A DNA stretch of 64,000 bases from Bacteroidales bacterium (GTDB lineage Bacteria; Bacteroidota; Bacteroidia; Bacteroidales; F082): contig JAFGXS010000052.1 of assembly GCA_016936505.1 (NCBI GenBank), positions 62,001 through 126,000 of the forward strand, written 5' to 3'. Positions 7,896-17,460 of this stretch are shown here, piece after piece. The notes beneath the pieces were generated by a model. The model was not told where the DNA came from. It made no database searches and saw only the letters and a program-made list of their open reading frames with translations. Position 1 is the stretch's first letter, and every line of letters starts with the position of its first letter. The position numbers were made by a program, and so were the translations under genes.

Positions 7896-8625
7896 TATTT
7901 ATGCTGAAATAGCCTAACTTCATCTGTTTTAATTCTGACAAGGAATTATTATTGCTGTCAACGCCCGTGGCTTCATATTTTATCGGGCTGGTTAGGAAAT
8001 CTCCTGATAAAACAAGATTTGAATTAAATAGTTTGAAATTAATTTGTGTTCCCAAACCATAGGCAAAAGCCAGTCCCTTACTTCGGTTCCAGTTATAGCT
8101 TGTACTTGATGTAATAAGTTGTCCATTAACAACGATTGTTCCTGACTGTGTAATAGTATATTTTGGTGTATAATATGCAGATAATCCTGCTGAACCATAA
8201 AATTCCCATGTGATGTTATCTGACAATGGGAAGTAAAAATATGGTTTCACTAAAAAACCGCCAACTGACCACCCTTCATTACTAGTTACAGTGTGTGATA
8301 ACCCAATCGTTCCCTGATAATATTCCTGATACTTTTTTGTATTGTAAGCATTACCAAAATAATAAGTAGCCAGTTTATAACCAAATTGATTTGTTACTTG
8401 TCTTGAATACCCAAGTTCAAAATGATAGCCAAGCGCAGCCATACCAGATGAACTATTAGTAGGATCTGTTTTTCCTAAATCAAGCATTGGAAAAGCAACA
8501 CCTCCCTGAAGATACATTCCTGAATAGGGTTTGTGATTAGATGTTTTATTATTTTCAGTTGTCTGAGCTGATACAACAAATGACATCCCTACAAAAGCAG
8601 CCAGAATAATGAATTGTTTTTTCAT
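7873..8625 (-). CDS. outer-membrane beta-barrel protein
   Basis: A 250-residue protein with a clear signal peptide (MKKQFIILAAFVGMSFVVSAQ, cut after SAQ). The mature region alternates polar and hydrophobic residues in short strands (MYLQGGVAFPML, YHFELGYSRQV, YFYFPLSDNITWEFYGSAGLSAYY) and ends in an aromatic, IVYF, as barrel proteins do. The strand count suits a small 8-10-stranded barrel. Function unknown. The minus-strand TACTTTTA upstream (about 8650-8657) is a near match to the -7 consensus. Confidence 0.7.
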   Translation of the reverse strand: MKKQFIILAAFVGMSFVVSAQTTENNKTSNHKPYSGMYLQGGVAFPMLDLGKTDPTNSSSGMAALGYHFELGYSRQVTNQFGYKLATYYFGNAYNTKKYQEYYQGTIGLSHTVTSNEGWSVGGFLVKPYFYFPLSDNITWEFYGSAGLSAYYTPKYTITQSGTIVVNGQLITSSTSYNWNRSKGLAFAYGLGTQINFKLFNSNLVLSGDFLTSPIKYEATGVDSNNNSLSELKQMKLGYFSINIGYIVYF

Positions 8626-8676
8626 AATTGATATTAATTAATTTAAAATGTAAAAGTATAAAAGTTTACCGATCAG

Positions 8677-10605
8677 TTAAAATTCAAAACCCATCTGGTT
8701 TTGCCAAAATAGTTTTTCGTCATTTCCACGATGAATACTTTCATTATCAATGAGCCAACGGATTACAGCCAATACTTTATCTTCAGAATAAGAATGAATT
8801 AAAGGAACCAGTTCGTAAAGATTTCTGGGTTTTTCAGTCAGAAGATTTTGTATTTGCTGGCTAATTGAATTGTATTCCATTTCATTAAGATCCATATTGT
8901 TCATACTTTGGCAAACATCACAAACGCCACAACGTTTGGTTACTTTCTCACCGAAATATTTAAGCAACTGAGTACTTCTACAGGTTTTGTCATTGTTTAG
9001 AAACTCAATAATTGACTCTAACCGTTCGGATGCTGCCAGTTTTAGGTTTTGATAGTTTTCTGCTGAAAAGCCGATGTGTTCTTTAGGTAAGCGATCCGTA
9101 TTGAAGAAAATCTGAGGACTGGATTTCAATTGAATGTAATTAATTACCTTGGCTTTTGATAATACAATGAGCGCCTGAATAATCTGATCTGTCTTTAAAT
9201 CAGTCCTTTTTGCAATTACTTTTTCATCAATCGGAACATAATCTGTAAAAACACCACCATAGGATCGAAGAATTTGTTTGATTAGAACCTCAAATTTAGG
9301 GTTCTCAACCATGAACCGGTAAATTTCTTCATTATTATAGCGAATAATCAATTTTGAGAAACGCTCTTCAGATTCCCTGTAGGCAATATAACCTTCTTTT
9401 TCAAGTAGCTTTATTGTGCTGTAAGTAGTGATTATTCCCAGATTGTACTGCCGGGTGAAGTCTACAATCTTAAAGTCATAACCTAAGTCTTTTCCGGTTC
9501 CGATCGGAATTTGTAGATAATTTCCCAAAGCATTGTAAATGTCCCTTATTTTTGAAATTTCAGGATATGATTCTGTAAGTTGCTGTTTGGCTCTTCCAAT
9601 GTCATGGTTATTAAATAACAATGTAGCCACTGCATTTTTTCGGTCCCTGCCTGCACGGCCTGCTTCCTGAAAATATGATTCAAGGCAGTCTGGAATATTA
9701 TAATGGATTACTTGTCTTACATCGGGTTTATCAATTCCCATTCCAAAAGCATTGGTTGCAACCATGACTCTTATTTGTGAACGGGTCCATTGTTGCTGGC
9801 GCTGATCTCTTAATTTCGGATCCAGGCCTGCATGATAAAAAGTGGATGAAATGTTATTGAGGTTCAGAATTTCTGATAACTCCATTGATTTCTTTCGGTT
9901 CCGAACATAAACTATTGCAGAGCCTGAATTTTTTTTCAATAATTCAAGCATTCGACCTGTTTTATCGCTTTCATTAAAAACTCTGTAGGCAAGATTCTTT
10001 CTTTCAAAACTACTGCGAAATATCTTCTTACTTTTAAAATGCAGTTTATCAATAATATCGACAACAACTTTACTCGTTGCTGTGGCAGTTAGAGCTAAAA
10101 CCGGAGTTTCAGGAAAGAATTTTCTGATATCTGCAATTTGTAAATAGGGGGGTCTGAAATTATATCCCCATTGGGAAATGCAATGCGCTTCATCTACAGC
10201 AATTAAATTGATATTCATTTTAGCCAACGCCCACTGGAAGTTCTTATTCAGTAGTCTTTCAGGAGAAATATAAAGAAACTTAAGATTTCCATTTATGGCT
10301 TCTGAATAAACAGATTCTATCTCTGAATAATGCATTCCGGTATACATTGCTTTTGCGAAGATTCCCATTTTCTTTAAGTGATCCACCTGATCCTTCATCA
10401 AGGAAATCAGTGGAGTTATTACCAGACAGCAACCTTTATTAATCAGAGCCGGAACCTGAAAAGTAAGTGATTTGCCACCTCCAGTTGGTAACAAAGCAAA
10501 AGTATCATAACCCTGAAGCACTGATTCGATAATTTCTTCCTGCATTGGACGGAAGTTGGGATATCCCCAGTATTGAGCCAGAATTTCTTTTGCTTTTTGC
10601 CGCAT
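8677..10605 (-). CDS. recQ: ATP-dependent DNA helicase RecQ
   Basis: A 3'-5' SF2 helicase of 642 residues used in recombination and fork repair. Walker A TGGGKS is at residues 41-46, the DEAH box VDEAHCISQWGYNF at about 137-150, motif III ALTATAT, motif V NAFGMGIDKPDVR and motif VI QEAGRAGRDR. The RecQ-C zinc site is present (CRSTQLLKYFGE...CGVCDVC), as is a winged helix. A divergent C-terminal region follows in place of a clear HRDC. It starts 6 bases after the stop of the upstream hybrid kinase gene, so the two are co-transcribed. Confidence 0.95.
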   Translation of the reverse strand: MRQKAKEILAQYWGYPNFRPMQEEIIESVLQGYDTFALLPTGGGKSLTFQVPALINKGCCLVITPLISLMKDQVDHLKKMGIFAKAMYTGMHYSEIESVYSEAINGNLKFLYISPERLLNKNFQWALAKMNINLIAVDEAHCISQWGYNFRPPYLQIADIRKFFPETPVLALTATATSKVVVDIIDKLHFKSKKIFRSSFERKNLAYRVFNESDKTGRMLELLKKNSGSAIVYVRNRKKSMELSEILNLNNISSTFYHAGLDPKLRDQRQQQWTRSQIRVMVATNAFGMGIDKPDVRQVIHYNIPDCLESYFQEAGRAGRDRKNAVATLLFNNHDIGRAKQQLTESYPEISKIRDIYNALGNYLQIPIGTGKDLGYDFKIVDFTRQYNLGIITTYSTIKLLEKEGYIAYRESEERFSKLIIRYNNEEIYRFMVENPKFEVLIKQILRSYGGVFTDYVPIDEKVIAKRTDLKTDQIIQALIVLSKAKVINYIQLKSSPQIFFNTDRLPKEHIGFSAENYQNLKLAASERLESIIEFLNNDKTCRSTQLLKYFGEKVTKRCGVCDVCQSMNNMDLNEMEYNSISQQIQNLLTEKPRNLYELVPLIHSYSEDKVLAVIRWLIDNESIHRGNDEKLFWQNQMGFEF

Positions 10606-10611
10606 ACCATG

Positions 10612-12645
10612 TTATTTTAACAGATACTTATTAAATAACTGATAAAGTTCGTAAAAATTAATTGGTTTAGAAACTAAATCATTAAATCCTGATTTAAGCA
10701 TGAGTTTCTTGTTAAGGTAATAGTCGAAGGCTGTTTGGGCTATTACAGGAATATTTTTATTAATGTTACTGATTTTTTGCAAAGTTGAAAAGGCAGAGTC
10801 GTAATCTGGTTTTAAATCCATTATAATTAAATCAACATGAACATGATGATGATCTGCAAGAAATTCAAAAATTTGATCATAGCTGCGTAACCAAATGAAA
10901 TCAGCCCCGGTCATCTGAAATGCCTTTTTAATCAAGTCATAATTTTGCTTTACATTGTCAACAATCAGAACAGTCTTTACATTAAAATCGGACTGAAAAC
11001 TATATTTAAGTTTATAACTCAGAGCCGAATCACTTTTTAGGGGAATAGTAAAATAAAAAACACTTCCTTTTCCTGGTTCTGATTCCAGCCAAATATCACC
11101 ACCCAGCAGGCTCACAAGCGAGTGAGTAATAGCCAGTCCGAGTCCTGTTCCTTCTTTATTCTCAATATAGCTTTGTTTTGCCTGTCCAAACCTTTCAAAA
11201 ATTAAATCAGTTTCCGATTGGATAATTCCAATTCCCGTATCCTTCACATAAAATTGTATTCTTTCTGATGAAACCAATTGGTATCCAAACTCAACAAAGC
11301 CTTTGTTTGTGAATTTAATAGCGTTAGATAGCAAATTGGTCAGAATCTGCCTAAAACGAAACTCATCAGTATAAATAAATACTTTTTCATCATTAAGGGC
11401 TTTGGATATTTTAAGTTGAAGCGACCTGTTTCCTAATTCAGTTTTTTCCAAATTAAAGTTCACAAGCATTTCATCTAAAAACTTATGTACATTAAAATAG
11501 CTTTTTCGTATTTTTAAATGTCCGGCTTCAATTTTTGAAATATCAATTATGTCTGTAACTAACTGTAAAAGAGACTTACCTGCAGTTGTAATCATTTTAG
11601 AATACATAACACGATCGTCGTAAGTAGATTCTTCATCTAATATTAAATCAGAAAAACCAATAATAGAATTTAAAGGAGTTCTAATTTCATGCGACATGTT
11701 TGAAAGAAAGACTGACTTCATATGATTTGCTTTTTCGGCTTTCTCTTTTGCATCAATCAATTCCTTTTCTGACATTTTTTGATTTGTAATGTCTATGACA
11801 ATCAATACCTGATCCGCAAATTCATGATTATCAATATTCTTTGCCAAAATATGAGTATAAATAGTTTGTCCAGCCAATCCCTTAAACTTCCATTCAAAAT
11901 CTTGTGTTCTTAAATTTGAAATGTTCAATGAATCTGCCAACTTTTTGTAAGATAAGATCCCATCAGATTGAAATTTTGCTGAAAATTCGATAAAAGTTTT
12001 TCCAATTATATCTTCATTATTTGATCTACCAATAAGATTTAAGAAATTTGAATTTACCTCAACAATCACGCCTCCTTTTAAGAATACTACACTCTCGTCA
12101 AGTGCCTCATATACAGACCTGTATTTGAATTCCTGTTCTTTCCTCTTTAAATCATTATTTTTACAACTTAATTTGATATCAAGAAAATTTGCAAACGACT
12201 TAAGTAATTCCTGATCATCTGCCGTAAACTCATAAACTTCACTATTGGCTACTGCCAGTGAACCATACGAATTGTTTTTATCACCAATATGAACGCCAAT
12301 AAATGAGTGAAAAAATGGTTCCTCATTCATTTTGTAATAATTATTGATATCAGTTATGATGACAGGTTCATTGAGGCTTTTATACATTAAGTTGCGAAGC
12401 AGTTCAGAATCATAAATATTACCATCCGTTTTAGAATTATTTTTGCAAATAATCAATGGTTCTTTCAATGAATGAAGATCATAATAAATGACATAAGAAA
12501 CATCCATTATTCGAATAATGGAATTTAGAAGACTATTCAAATCTAATTCTGAATTGGACATCTGAGATTCTAAAAAATCAGAAGAAACTTTAAGAATCAA
12601 AGAAACATCTTCCCAGGTCTTGTTTTGTTTACCGGCGTTTATCAT
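10612..12645 (-). CDS. soluble GAF-PAS hybrid sensor histidine kinase
   Basis: A cytoplasmic hybrid kinase of 677 residues with no membrane segment. Order: GAF-like sensor (about 20-160), PAS (about 170-290), HisKA with phospho-acceptor His319 in [13 protein letters not shown], HATPase with NLLSNAIKFT (N box), DTGIGI (G1) and GTGLGLAI (G2), then a receiver (about 560-677) with VDN, the acceptor Asp in IIMDLKPD, Thr in AQTA and Lys in SKP. No separate response regulator or DNA-binding domain is fused, so output would go through another partner. It is first in a two-gene unit with recQ. Ligand unknown. Confidence 0.88.
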   Translation of the reverse strand: MINAGKQNKTWEDVSLILKVSSDFLESQMSNSELDLNSLLNSIIRIMDVSYVIYYDLHSLKEPLIICKNNSKTDGNIYDSELLRNLMYKSLNEPVIITDINNYYKMNEEPFFHSFIGVHIGDKNNSYGSLAVANSEVYEFTADDQELLKSFANFLDIKLSCKNNDLKRKEQEFKYRSVYEALDESVVFLKGGVIVEVNSNFLNLIGRSNNEDIIGKTFIEFSAKFQSDGILSYKKLADSLNISNLRTQDFEWKFKGLAGQTIYTHILAKNIDNHEFADQVLIVIDITNQKMSEKELIDAKEKAEKANHMKSVFLSNMSHEIRTPLNSIIGFSDLILDEESTYDDRVMYSKMITTAGKSLLQLVTDIIDISKIEAGHLKIRKSYFNVHKFLDEMLVNFNLEKTELGNRSLQLKISKALNDEKVFIYTDEFRFRQILTNLLSNAIKFTNKGFVEFGYQLVSSERIQFYVKDTGIGIIQSETDLIFERFGQAKQSYIENKEGTGLGLAITHSLVSLLGGDIWLESEPGKGSVFYFTIPLKSDSALSYKLKYSFQSDFNVKTVLIVDNVKQNYDLIKKAFQMTGADFIWLRSYDQIFEFLADHHHVHVDLIIMDLKPDYDSAFSTLQKISNINKNIPVIAQTAFDYYLNKKLMLKSGFNDLVSKPINFYELYQLFNKYLLK

Positions 12646-12755
12646 AAGTTGTTTTAAGTACTGTAAAAGTATTAAATTTTTTTATGTTAATATGAACCCG
12701 GAAAAAATGTAAATATCTCTATGAAAAACGTTTACCAACAGAAGTATAAGGAGAT

Positions 12756-14027
12756 TTACAAAATATGTTTGGGATAACACAGAAAATGCTTGATTGTAGG
12801 TTTAGAGAGAACATTAATGTTCAACTGATCTGAGGCTTCAGTAATATCCATAACTGATCCGTTTTTGTATAGCATTTTTATTCTATCCATACCAGGTTTG
12901 TAAGTATAGTTTGATGTGCTTTCTTGAAAAACAAAATACTCAACTTCTTCATCGCTAAGCTTTAGCGCTTTCCTAACTTTATCTTTTATTTCACGAACCA
13001 ATAACTCATCAAATGGTTCAGATTGCAATTTTATTTTAAATAAATTTCTGTTAACCAGCGACTTGCTTAAGTAGGACAAAACTATATCTTCATGATTCAT
13101 CCATACCTTAAGAGAGGTATAAATGTCAAAATCATCTAAAAGACCAAACTGATTTAAAGTATCGCCATCTTGTGTAAAGTTAGTCTTATTGATGTAATTT
13201 TTTAAAAAGAAGGATAATGCAGGAGTAGCAAAAAGCTGTTCCCCTTTCATAGATAAATCTTTTGCTCTTTTCAATAAATGAGTAGCCATATATTCTGCTA
13301 CCAGAACAGTTTTATGTAAGTAAACCTGCCAGTACATAAGTCTTCGGGCTGTAATAAACTTTTCGACGGAATAAATTCCTTTATATTCTATAACAGGTTC
13401 ATCATTAGCTATTTCTAACATGTTCAACAGCCGCTCATAGTTGATAATTCCTTCGGAAACACCGGTAAAAAAACTATCTCTTTTCAGATAGTCCAGACGA
13501 TCCATGTCAAACTGACTGGAAACCAATAAATGGAAAAACTTTTTATGATATCTGTTTTCAAAAATATCCAGAGCCATATCCAACTGCCCTGAAAATTCCC
13601 CGTTCAGTCTTTCCATAAACCATTTGGAAATATCTTCATGACTTATTCCTTCAACAATGCTATGTTCAAGTGCATGAGAATAAGGCCCGTGACCGATATC
13701 ATGAAGCATCATGGCCAATTGAGCTGCTGTATATTCATCTTTGGAAATAGTATGCCCTTTAATCTGTAACTCATTTAACGCACGTCCCATTAAGTGCATA
13801 GCACCTAGCGAGTGATGGAAACGTGTATGCAGAGCTCCAGGATAAACAAGGTGAGCTAACCCAAGTTGCTTAATTCTTCGTAATCTTTGAAAAAATGGAT
13901 GTTCAATTATATCAAAAATAATATCGTCTGTTATTGCTATAAAACCGTATACCGGATCGTTGAATATCTTTCGCTTGTTGGGCTTCTGACCTCTCATAAA
14001 TTTTCTTAATTTTGTTTTTGTTAACAT
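12756..14027 (-). CDS. HD-domain phosphohydrolase (dNTPase/SAMHD1-like)
   Basis: An HD-superfamily metal phosphohydrolase. Metal ligands are visible as HTRFHHSLGAMHLM, then MMLHDIGHGPYSHALEH (the HD pair) and the later Asp in SSQFDMDRLDYLKRDS; this set is typical of dGTPase/YwfO-like enzymes acting on nucleotides. The frame opens at 14072, but a -7 box at 14070-14077 would place transcription start below that ATG, so the ATG at 14027, or the one at 13997 (MRGQKPNKRK), is the likely start. It is divergent from porX. Substrate not proven; dNTP hydrolysis is a family-level inference. Confidence 0.82.
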   Translation of the reverse strand: MLTKTKLRKFMRGQKPNKRKIFNDPVYGFIAITDDIIFDIIEHPFFQRLRRIKQLGLAHLVYPGALHTRFHHSLGAMHLMGRALNELQIKGHTISKDEYTAAQLAMMLHDIGHGPYSHALEHSIVEGISHEDISKWFMERLNGEFSGQLDMALDIFENRYHKKFFHLLVSSQFDMDRLDYLKRDSFFTGVSEGIINYERLLNMLEIANDEPVIEYKGIYSVEKFITARRLMYWQVYLHKTVLVAEYMATHLLKRAKDLSMKGEQLFATPALSFFLKNYINKTNFTQDGDTLNQFGLLDDFDIYTSLKVWMNHEDIVLSYLSKSLVNRNLFKIKLQSEPFDELLVREIKDKVRKALKLSDEEVEYFVFQESTSNYTYKPGMDRIKMLYKNGSVMDITEASDQLNINVLSKPTIKHFLCYPKHIL

Positions 14028-14069
14028 TTCAGTGTGAGAGAAATACCTGATTTTTGTATGTTCCAATAT

Positions 14070-14102
14070 CAAAGATAAAAGCAGGATAATTATACAAAGA
14101 TA
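14070..14102 (-). promoter_or_regulatory. tandem -7-like boxes upstream of the HD-domain gene
   Basis: Two identical CAAAGATA copies (TATCTTTG on the minus strand) lie at 14070-14077 and 14095-14102, 25 bp apart. The inner one is the better -7 box, with the CAAA of the outer copy as a -33 element at a 17-bp spacing. The pair could also be two alternative promoters. Confidence 0.45.
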
Positions 14103-14154
14103 ATATTATCCTTACAGATTAAAAACAGGTGTCTAATTTTTAAAATCTTAAATT

Positions 14155-15711
14155 ATGAATAAAACCAAAATACTTTGGGCTGATGATGAAATTTCGATGC
14201 TCAAGCCACACATAATCTTTTTGGAAGAAAAAGGATTTGCCGTTACTGATGTTAATAGCGGAGATGAAGTACTGGATAAAATTGCTGAAGAAGACTTTGA
14301 CATCATCTTTCTAGATGAACAGATGCCGGGTATGAGTGGAATTGAGGTTCTTGAGAAACTTAAAATTACAAAACCCGGAATTCCTGTAGTTATGATTACA
14401 AAAAGTGAAGAAGAGTCAATAATGGAAGACGCTATCGGTTCAAATATTGCCGATTATCTTATTAAACCAGTTAAACCGACTCAAATTTTGCTTTCTTTAA
14501 AAAGAAACCTTGAAAATAAGAAACTGATTGGTGAAAAAACCACTTTAAATTATCAACAGGAGTTTCGTGAGATCAGTATGCAATTACAGGATCGTATGGG
14601 AACCGAAGAGTGGGCCGATATTTATAAAAAACTCGTTCGTTGGGAAATTGAGCTTGAAAAATCGGAAGATCCAGGAATTAATGAAATTCTTTCGATGCAG
14701 AAAAACGAAGCCAACTATGGCTTTTCAAAATTCTATACCAAAAATTACAAGGACTGGATTTACGGGACAACAGATGACAAACCCGTTTTATCACATACAC
14801 TGATTAAAGAAAAGGTTTTACCCAGTTTGGATAACAAACACAAAGTTTTCTTTTTGCTTATAGATAACCTCAGATACGATCAGTGGAAAATGATTGAACC
14901 GCTGATCTCAAATTACTTTAAGGTTGAAAAAGACGATCTTTATTACAGTATTTTGCCAACAGCAACACAATATGCACGAAATTCTATTTTTTCGGGCCTT
15001 ATGCCATTAGAAATAAGGAAGCATTTTCCAAATTACTGGATTGACGAAAACGAAGAAGGAACAAAAAATCAGTTTGAGGAGCAGTTATTACAGGAACAGC
15101 TCAAGAGATATGGCAGACATGTTAAGATGAGCTACAATAAGGTTCTGAATCATGACAATGGAAAGAAATTGTTTGAAAATATTTCTAACCTTATGGAAAA
15201 TGATTTTAATGTATTGGTGTATAACTTTGTTGATATGCTTTCCCATGCTCGTACAGAAATGGAAATCATCCGTGAACTTGCTGATGACGAATCTGCATAT
15301 CGTTCATTAATGATGTCGTGGTTTGAACACTCATCTTTGTATGACATAATAAAATTCCTGTCAGATAAAAATGTAACACTCATGATTACAACCGATCATG
15401 GTTCAATAAGGGTTCATGATCCTGTAAAAGTTCTGGGAGATAAAAACGTTAATACTAATTTACGTTATAAATTTGGAAAAAGTTTGGCCTATAATGCTAA
15501 AGAAGTTTTTGAAATGGTAAATCCGGAAGAATACTTTTTACCAAAAATGAATGTAAGTACTCGCTGGGTTTTTACTAAAGGAACTCAGTTCTTTGCTTAT
15601 CCAAACAACTATAATTATTATGTAAAATATTATACTAACACTTTCCAGCATGGGGGAATATCGCTGGAAGAGTCGTTGATTCCATTTATTACTTTGAGTT
15701 CCAAACAATGA
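14155..15711 (+). CDS. porX: PorX, response regulator with PglZ/alkaline-phosphatase-type effector domain
   Basis: A two-domain protein of 518 residues. An N-terminal receiver (about 4-120) has DDE, the phospho-acceptor Asp54 in FLDEQMPGMSG, Thr in MITK and Lys in IKPVKP. The C-terminal part (about 200-515) is a PglZ-type alkaline-phosphatase fold with LLIDNLRYDQWK, a TATQYARNSIFSGLMP segment and TTDHGS (metal site). This is the architecture of PorX, the cytoplasmic regulator of type IX secretion genes in Porphyromonas, reported to hydrolyse nucleotide phosphodiesters. No PorY kinase is present in the window. The gene overlaps tsaE by 4 bases. Confidence 0.93.
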   Translation: MNKTKILWADDEISMLKPHIIFLEEKGFAVTDVNSGDEVLDKIAEEDFDIIFLDEQMPGMSGIEVLEKLKITKPGIPVVMITKSEEESIMEDAIGSNIADYLIKPVKPTQILLSLKRNLENKKLIGEKTTLNYQQEFREISMQLQDRMGTEEWADIYKKLVRWEIELEKSEDPGINEILSMQKNEANYGFSKFYTKNYKDWIYGTTDDKPVLSHTLIKEKVLPSLDNKHKVFFLLIDNLRYDQWKMIEPLISNYFKVEKDDLYYSILPTATQYARNSIFSGLMPLEIRKHFPNYWIDENEEGTKNQFEEQLLQEQLKRYGRHVKMSYNKVLNHDNGKKLFENISNLMENDFNVLVYNFVDMLSHARTEMEIIRELADDESAYRSLMMSWFEHSSLYDIIKFLSDKNVTLMITTDHGSIRVHDPVKVLGDKNVNTNLRYKFGKSLAYNAKEVFEMVNPEEYFLPKMNVSTRWVFTKGTQFFAYPNNYNYYVKYYTNTFQHGGISLEESLIPFITLSSKQ

Positions 15712-16163
15712 GTGAAAAATACAGACTAAAAGCAAAAACAACTGACGACTTAATTCTTGTTGCAAAAGAAATACTGAAAAAATCAAATGATGTGCATTTC
15801 TTCTCCCTGTATGGAAAAATGGGAGCCGGAAAAACAACATTAATTAAAGCTTTTGCAGAAGTTTTGGGTTCAGATGATAATGTTACTAGTCCAACATTTT
15901 CAATTGTAAATGAATATTCTGATAAAAACGGAAAATCATTTTATCATTTCGATTTTTACAGAATCAATTCTTTGGAAGAGGTTTACGATATGGGCTTTGA
16001 GGAATATCTGTACAACAATAGCCATTGCTTTTTTGAATGGCCAGAGAAAATTTCGGAACTTTTACCGGAAACTTACGTATATATCACCATAAATGTAAAT
16101 GAAAAGGAAGAAAGGGAAATTGAATTTGGAATACATCATGCGTTTAATCATTCTGAAAATTGA
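15708..16163 (+). CDS. tsaE: tRNA t6A biosynthesis ATPase TsaE
   Basis: A 151-residue P-loop ATPase required with TsaB/TsaD/TsaC for the threonylcarbamoyl modification of A37. Walker A is GKMGAGKTTL (about residues 38-47), followed by the family motif VTSPTFSIVNEY and FYHFDFYRI, and the C-terminal FEWPEK. The ATGA overlap with porX shows translational coupling. The gene order porX-tsaE-ald, as I recall, recurs in Bacteroidota. Length and motifs are complete. Confidence 0.94.
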   Translation: MSEKYRLKAKTTDDLILVAKEILKKSNDVHFFSLYGKMGAGKTTLIKAFAEVLGSDDNVTSPTFSIVNEYSDKNGKSFYHFDFYRINSLEEVYDMGFEEYLYNNSHCFFEWPEKISELLPETYVYITINVNEKEEREIEFGIHHAFNHSEN

Positions 16164-16184
16164 AATAACTCTTATCTGAAAATC

Positions 16185-17408
16185 ATGGCTGATGACAAAA
16201 AATCTTATTTAAAATTCACAGAACATCAGGGCCTTATGCCCCAGGAAGAAGTTCTGGAAATAGAACATTCAAAAAAGAAACTGATAATAGGAATTCCACT
16301 GGAATCGGATAAAAATGAAAGAAGAATTCCTCTGTCTCCATCATCAGTTTATTTGTTGGTAAAAAATGGCCATAAAGTAGTTATTCAGGAAAACGCAGGA
16401 AAAGAAGCTCATTTCTCAAATGCTGATTATGCAGAATCTGGAGCAGAAATTGTTGGTCATGCTTCAGAGGTTTTTAATTCAGATATCATTGTAAAAATTT
16501 CGGCTCCCACAGAAGCAGAGATAGAAATGCTAGACAGGAATAAAATTGTTTTCTCAACTATTTTCCTGCAGGAAAGAAACAAGGAGTATTTTCAAAAATT
16601 GCTTTCCAAAAAAATTAACGCTATTGCTTACGAATATATTAAGGATAAAACCGGTGCATTTCCACTTGTAAGATCAATGAGTGAGATTATTGGTAATGCC
16701 GCCATAATGATTGCAGCCGAATATCTCAGTAATCCTGAATTTGGAAAAGGGGTTATGCTTGGGGGTTTTCCCGGTATTCCACCATCAGTAGTTGTTATTC
16801 TTGGTGCAGGAACAGTTGCTGAATATGCTGCCAGAACAGCATTAGGAATGGGAGCTCAGGTAAAGATTTTTGACGATTCCATTTACAAAATGCGTGATTT
16901 ACAAAGCAGATTGCCTTCACGTGTATATACCTCAACATTACAACCTTCTTACTTACTAGATGCTTTTAAAGAAGCCGACGTTGTGATTGGAGCCAAACAT
17001 TCAGCTACTGGATTATCACCATGCATCATTCCTCTGGAAATGGTCAAAGAAATGAAAGACGGCGCTGTAATTGTCGATGTAAGTATTGATCAGGGAGGAT
17101 GTTTTGAAACTTCGCGTTCCACCTCACATACACATCCTGCTTATAAGGAACATGGGATAACTCACTATTGTGTTCCTAATATTGCATCAAGGGTACCCCA
17201 CACGTCATCATATTCAATCAGTAATTTTCTGGCTCCACTTATTAACAGGCTTTCTGATGCCGGTGGTCTCGAACATTTTATTGCCCAAGACAAAGCTTTT
17301 GGTAAAGGCATTTACATTTACAATGGAGTTTTAACCAACGAAGGAATAGGGAAGAAGTTTGGTCTGACTTATCGCGACCTTGATTTACTTATGGCTGCTT
17401 TCCAGTAA
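16185..17408 (+). CDS. ald: alanine dehydrogenase
   Basis: NAD-dependent oxidative deamination of L-alanine to pyruvate. The 407 residues contain the N-terminal substrate domain (GIPLESDKNERRIPLSPSSV, KISAPTEAEIEML) and a Rossmann domain with VVILGAGTVAEYAARTALGMGA and KIFDDS. The late segment has VDVSIDQGGCFETSRSTSHTHP and YCVPNIASRVPHTSS. An N-terminal extension of about 30 residues precedes the core, as in Bacteroidota homologues. It lies 21 bases after tsaE and ends in a terminator, closing the porX-tsaE-ald unit. Confidence 0.92.
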   Translation: MADDKKSYLKFTEHQGLMPQEEVLEIEHSKKKLIIGIPLESDKNERRIPLSPSSVYLLVKNGHKVVIQENAGKEAHFSNADYAESGAEIVGHASEVFNSDIIVKISAPTEAEIEMLDRNKIVFSTIFLQERNKEYFQKLLSKKINAIAYEYIKDKTGAFPLVRSMSEIIGNAAIMIAAEYLSNPEFGKGVMLGGFPGIPPSVVVILGAGTVAEYAARTALGMGAQVKIFDDSIYKMRDLQSRLPSRVYTSTLQPSYLLDAFKEADVVIGAKHSATGLSPCIIPLEMVKEMKDGAVIVDVSIDQGGCFETSRSTSHTHPAYKEHGITHYCVPNIASRVPHTSSYSISNFLAPLINRLSDAGGLEHFIAQDKAFGKGIYIYNGVLTNEGIGKKFGLTYRDLDLLMAAFQ

Positions 17409-17415
17409 AGTAAAA

Positions 17416-17446
17416 AAACCGGCCTTTGAAGCCGGTTTCATTTTTT
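17416..17446. terminator. bidirectional terminator between ald and the DUF6263-like gene
   Basis: AAACCGGC (17416-17423) pairs with GCCGGTTT (17431-17438). A-tracts on the left and T-tracts on the right serve both strands. Confidence 0.85.
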
Positions 17447-17460
17447 TATACGATCAGTAA

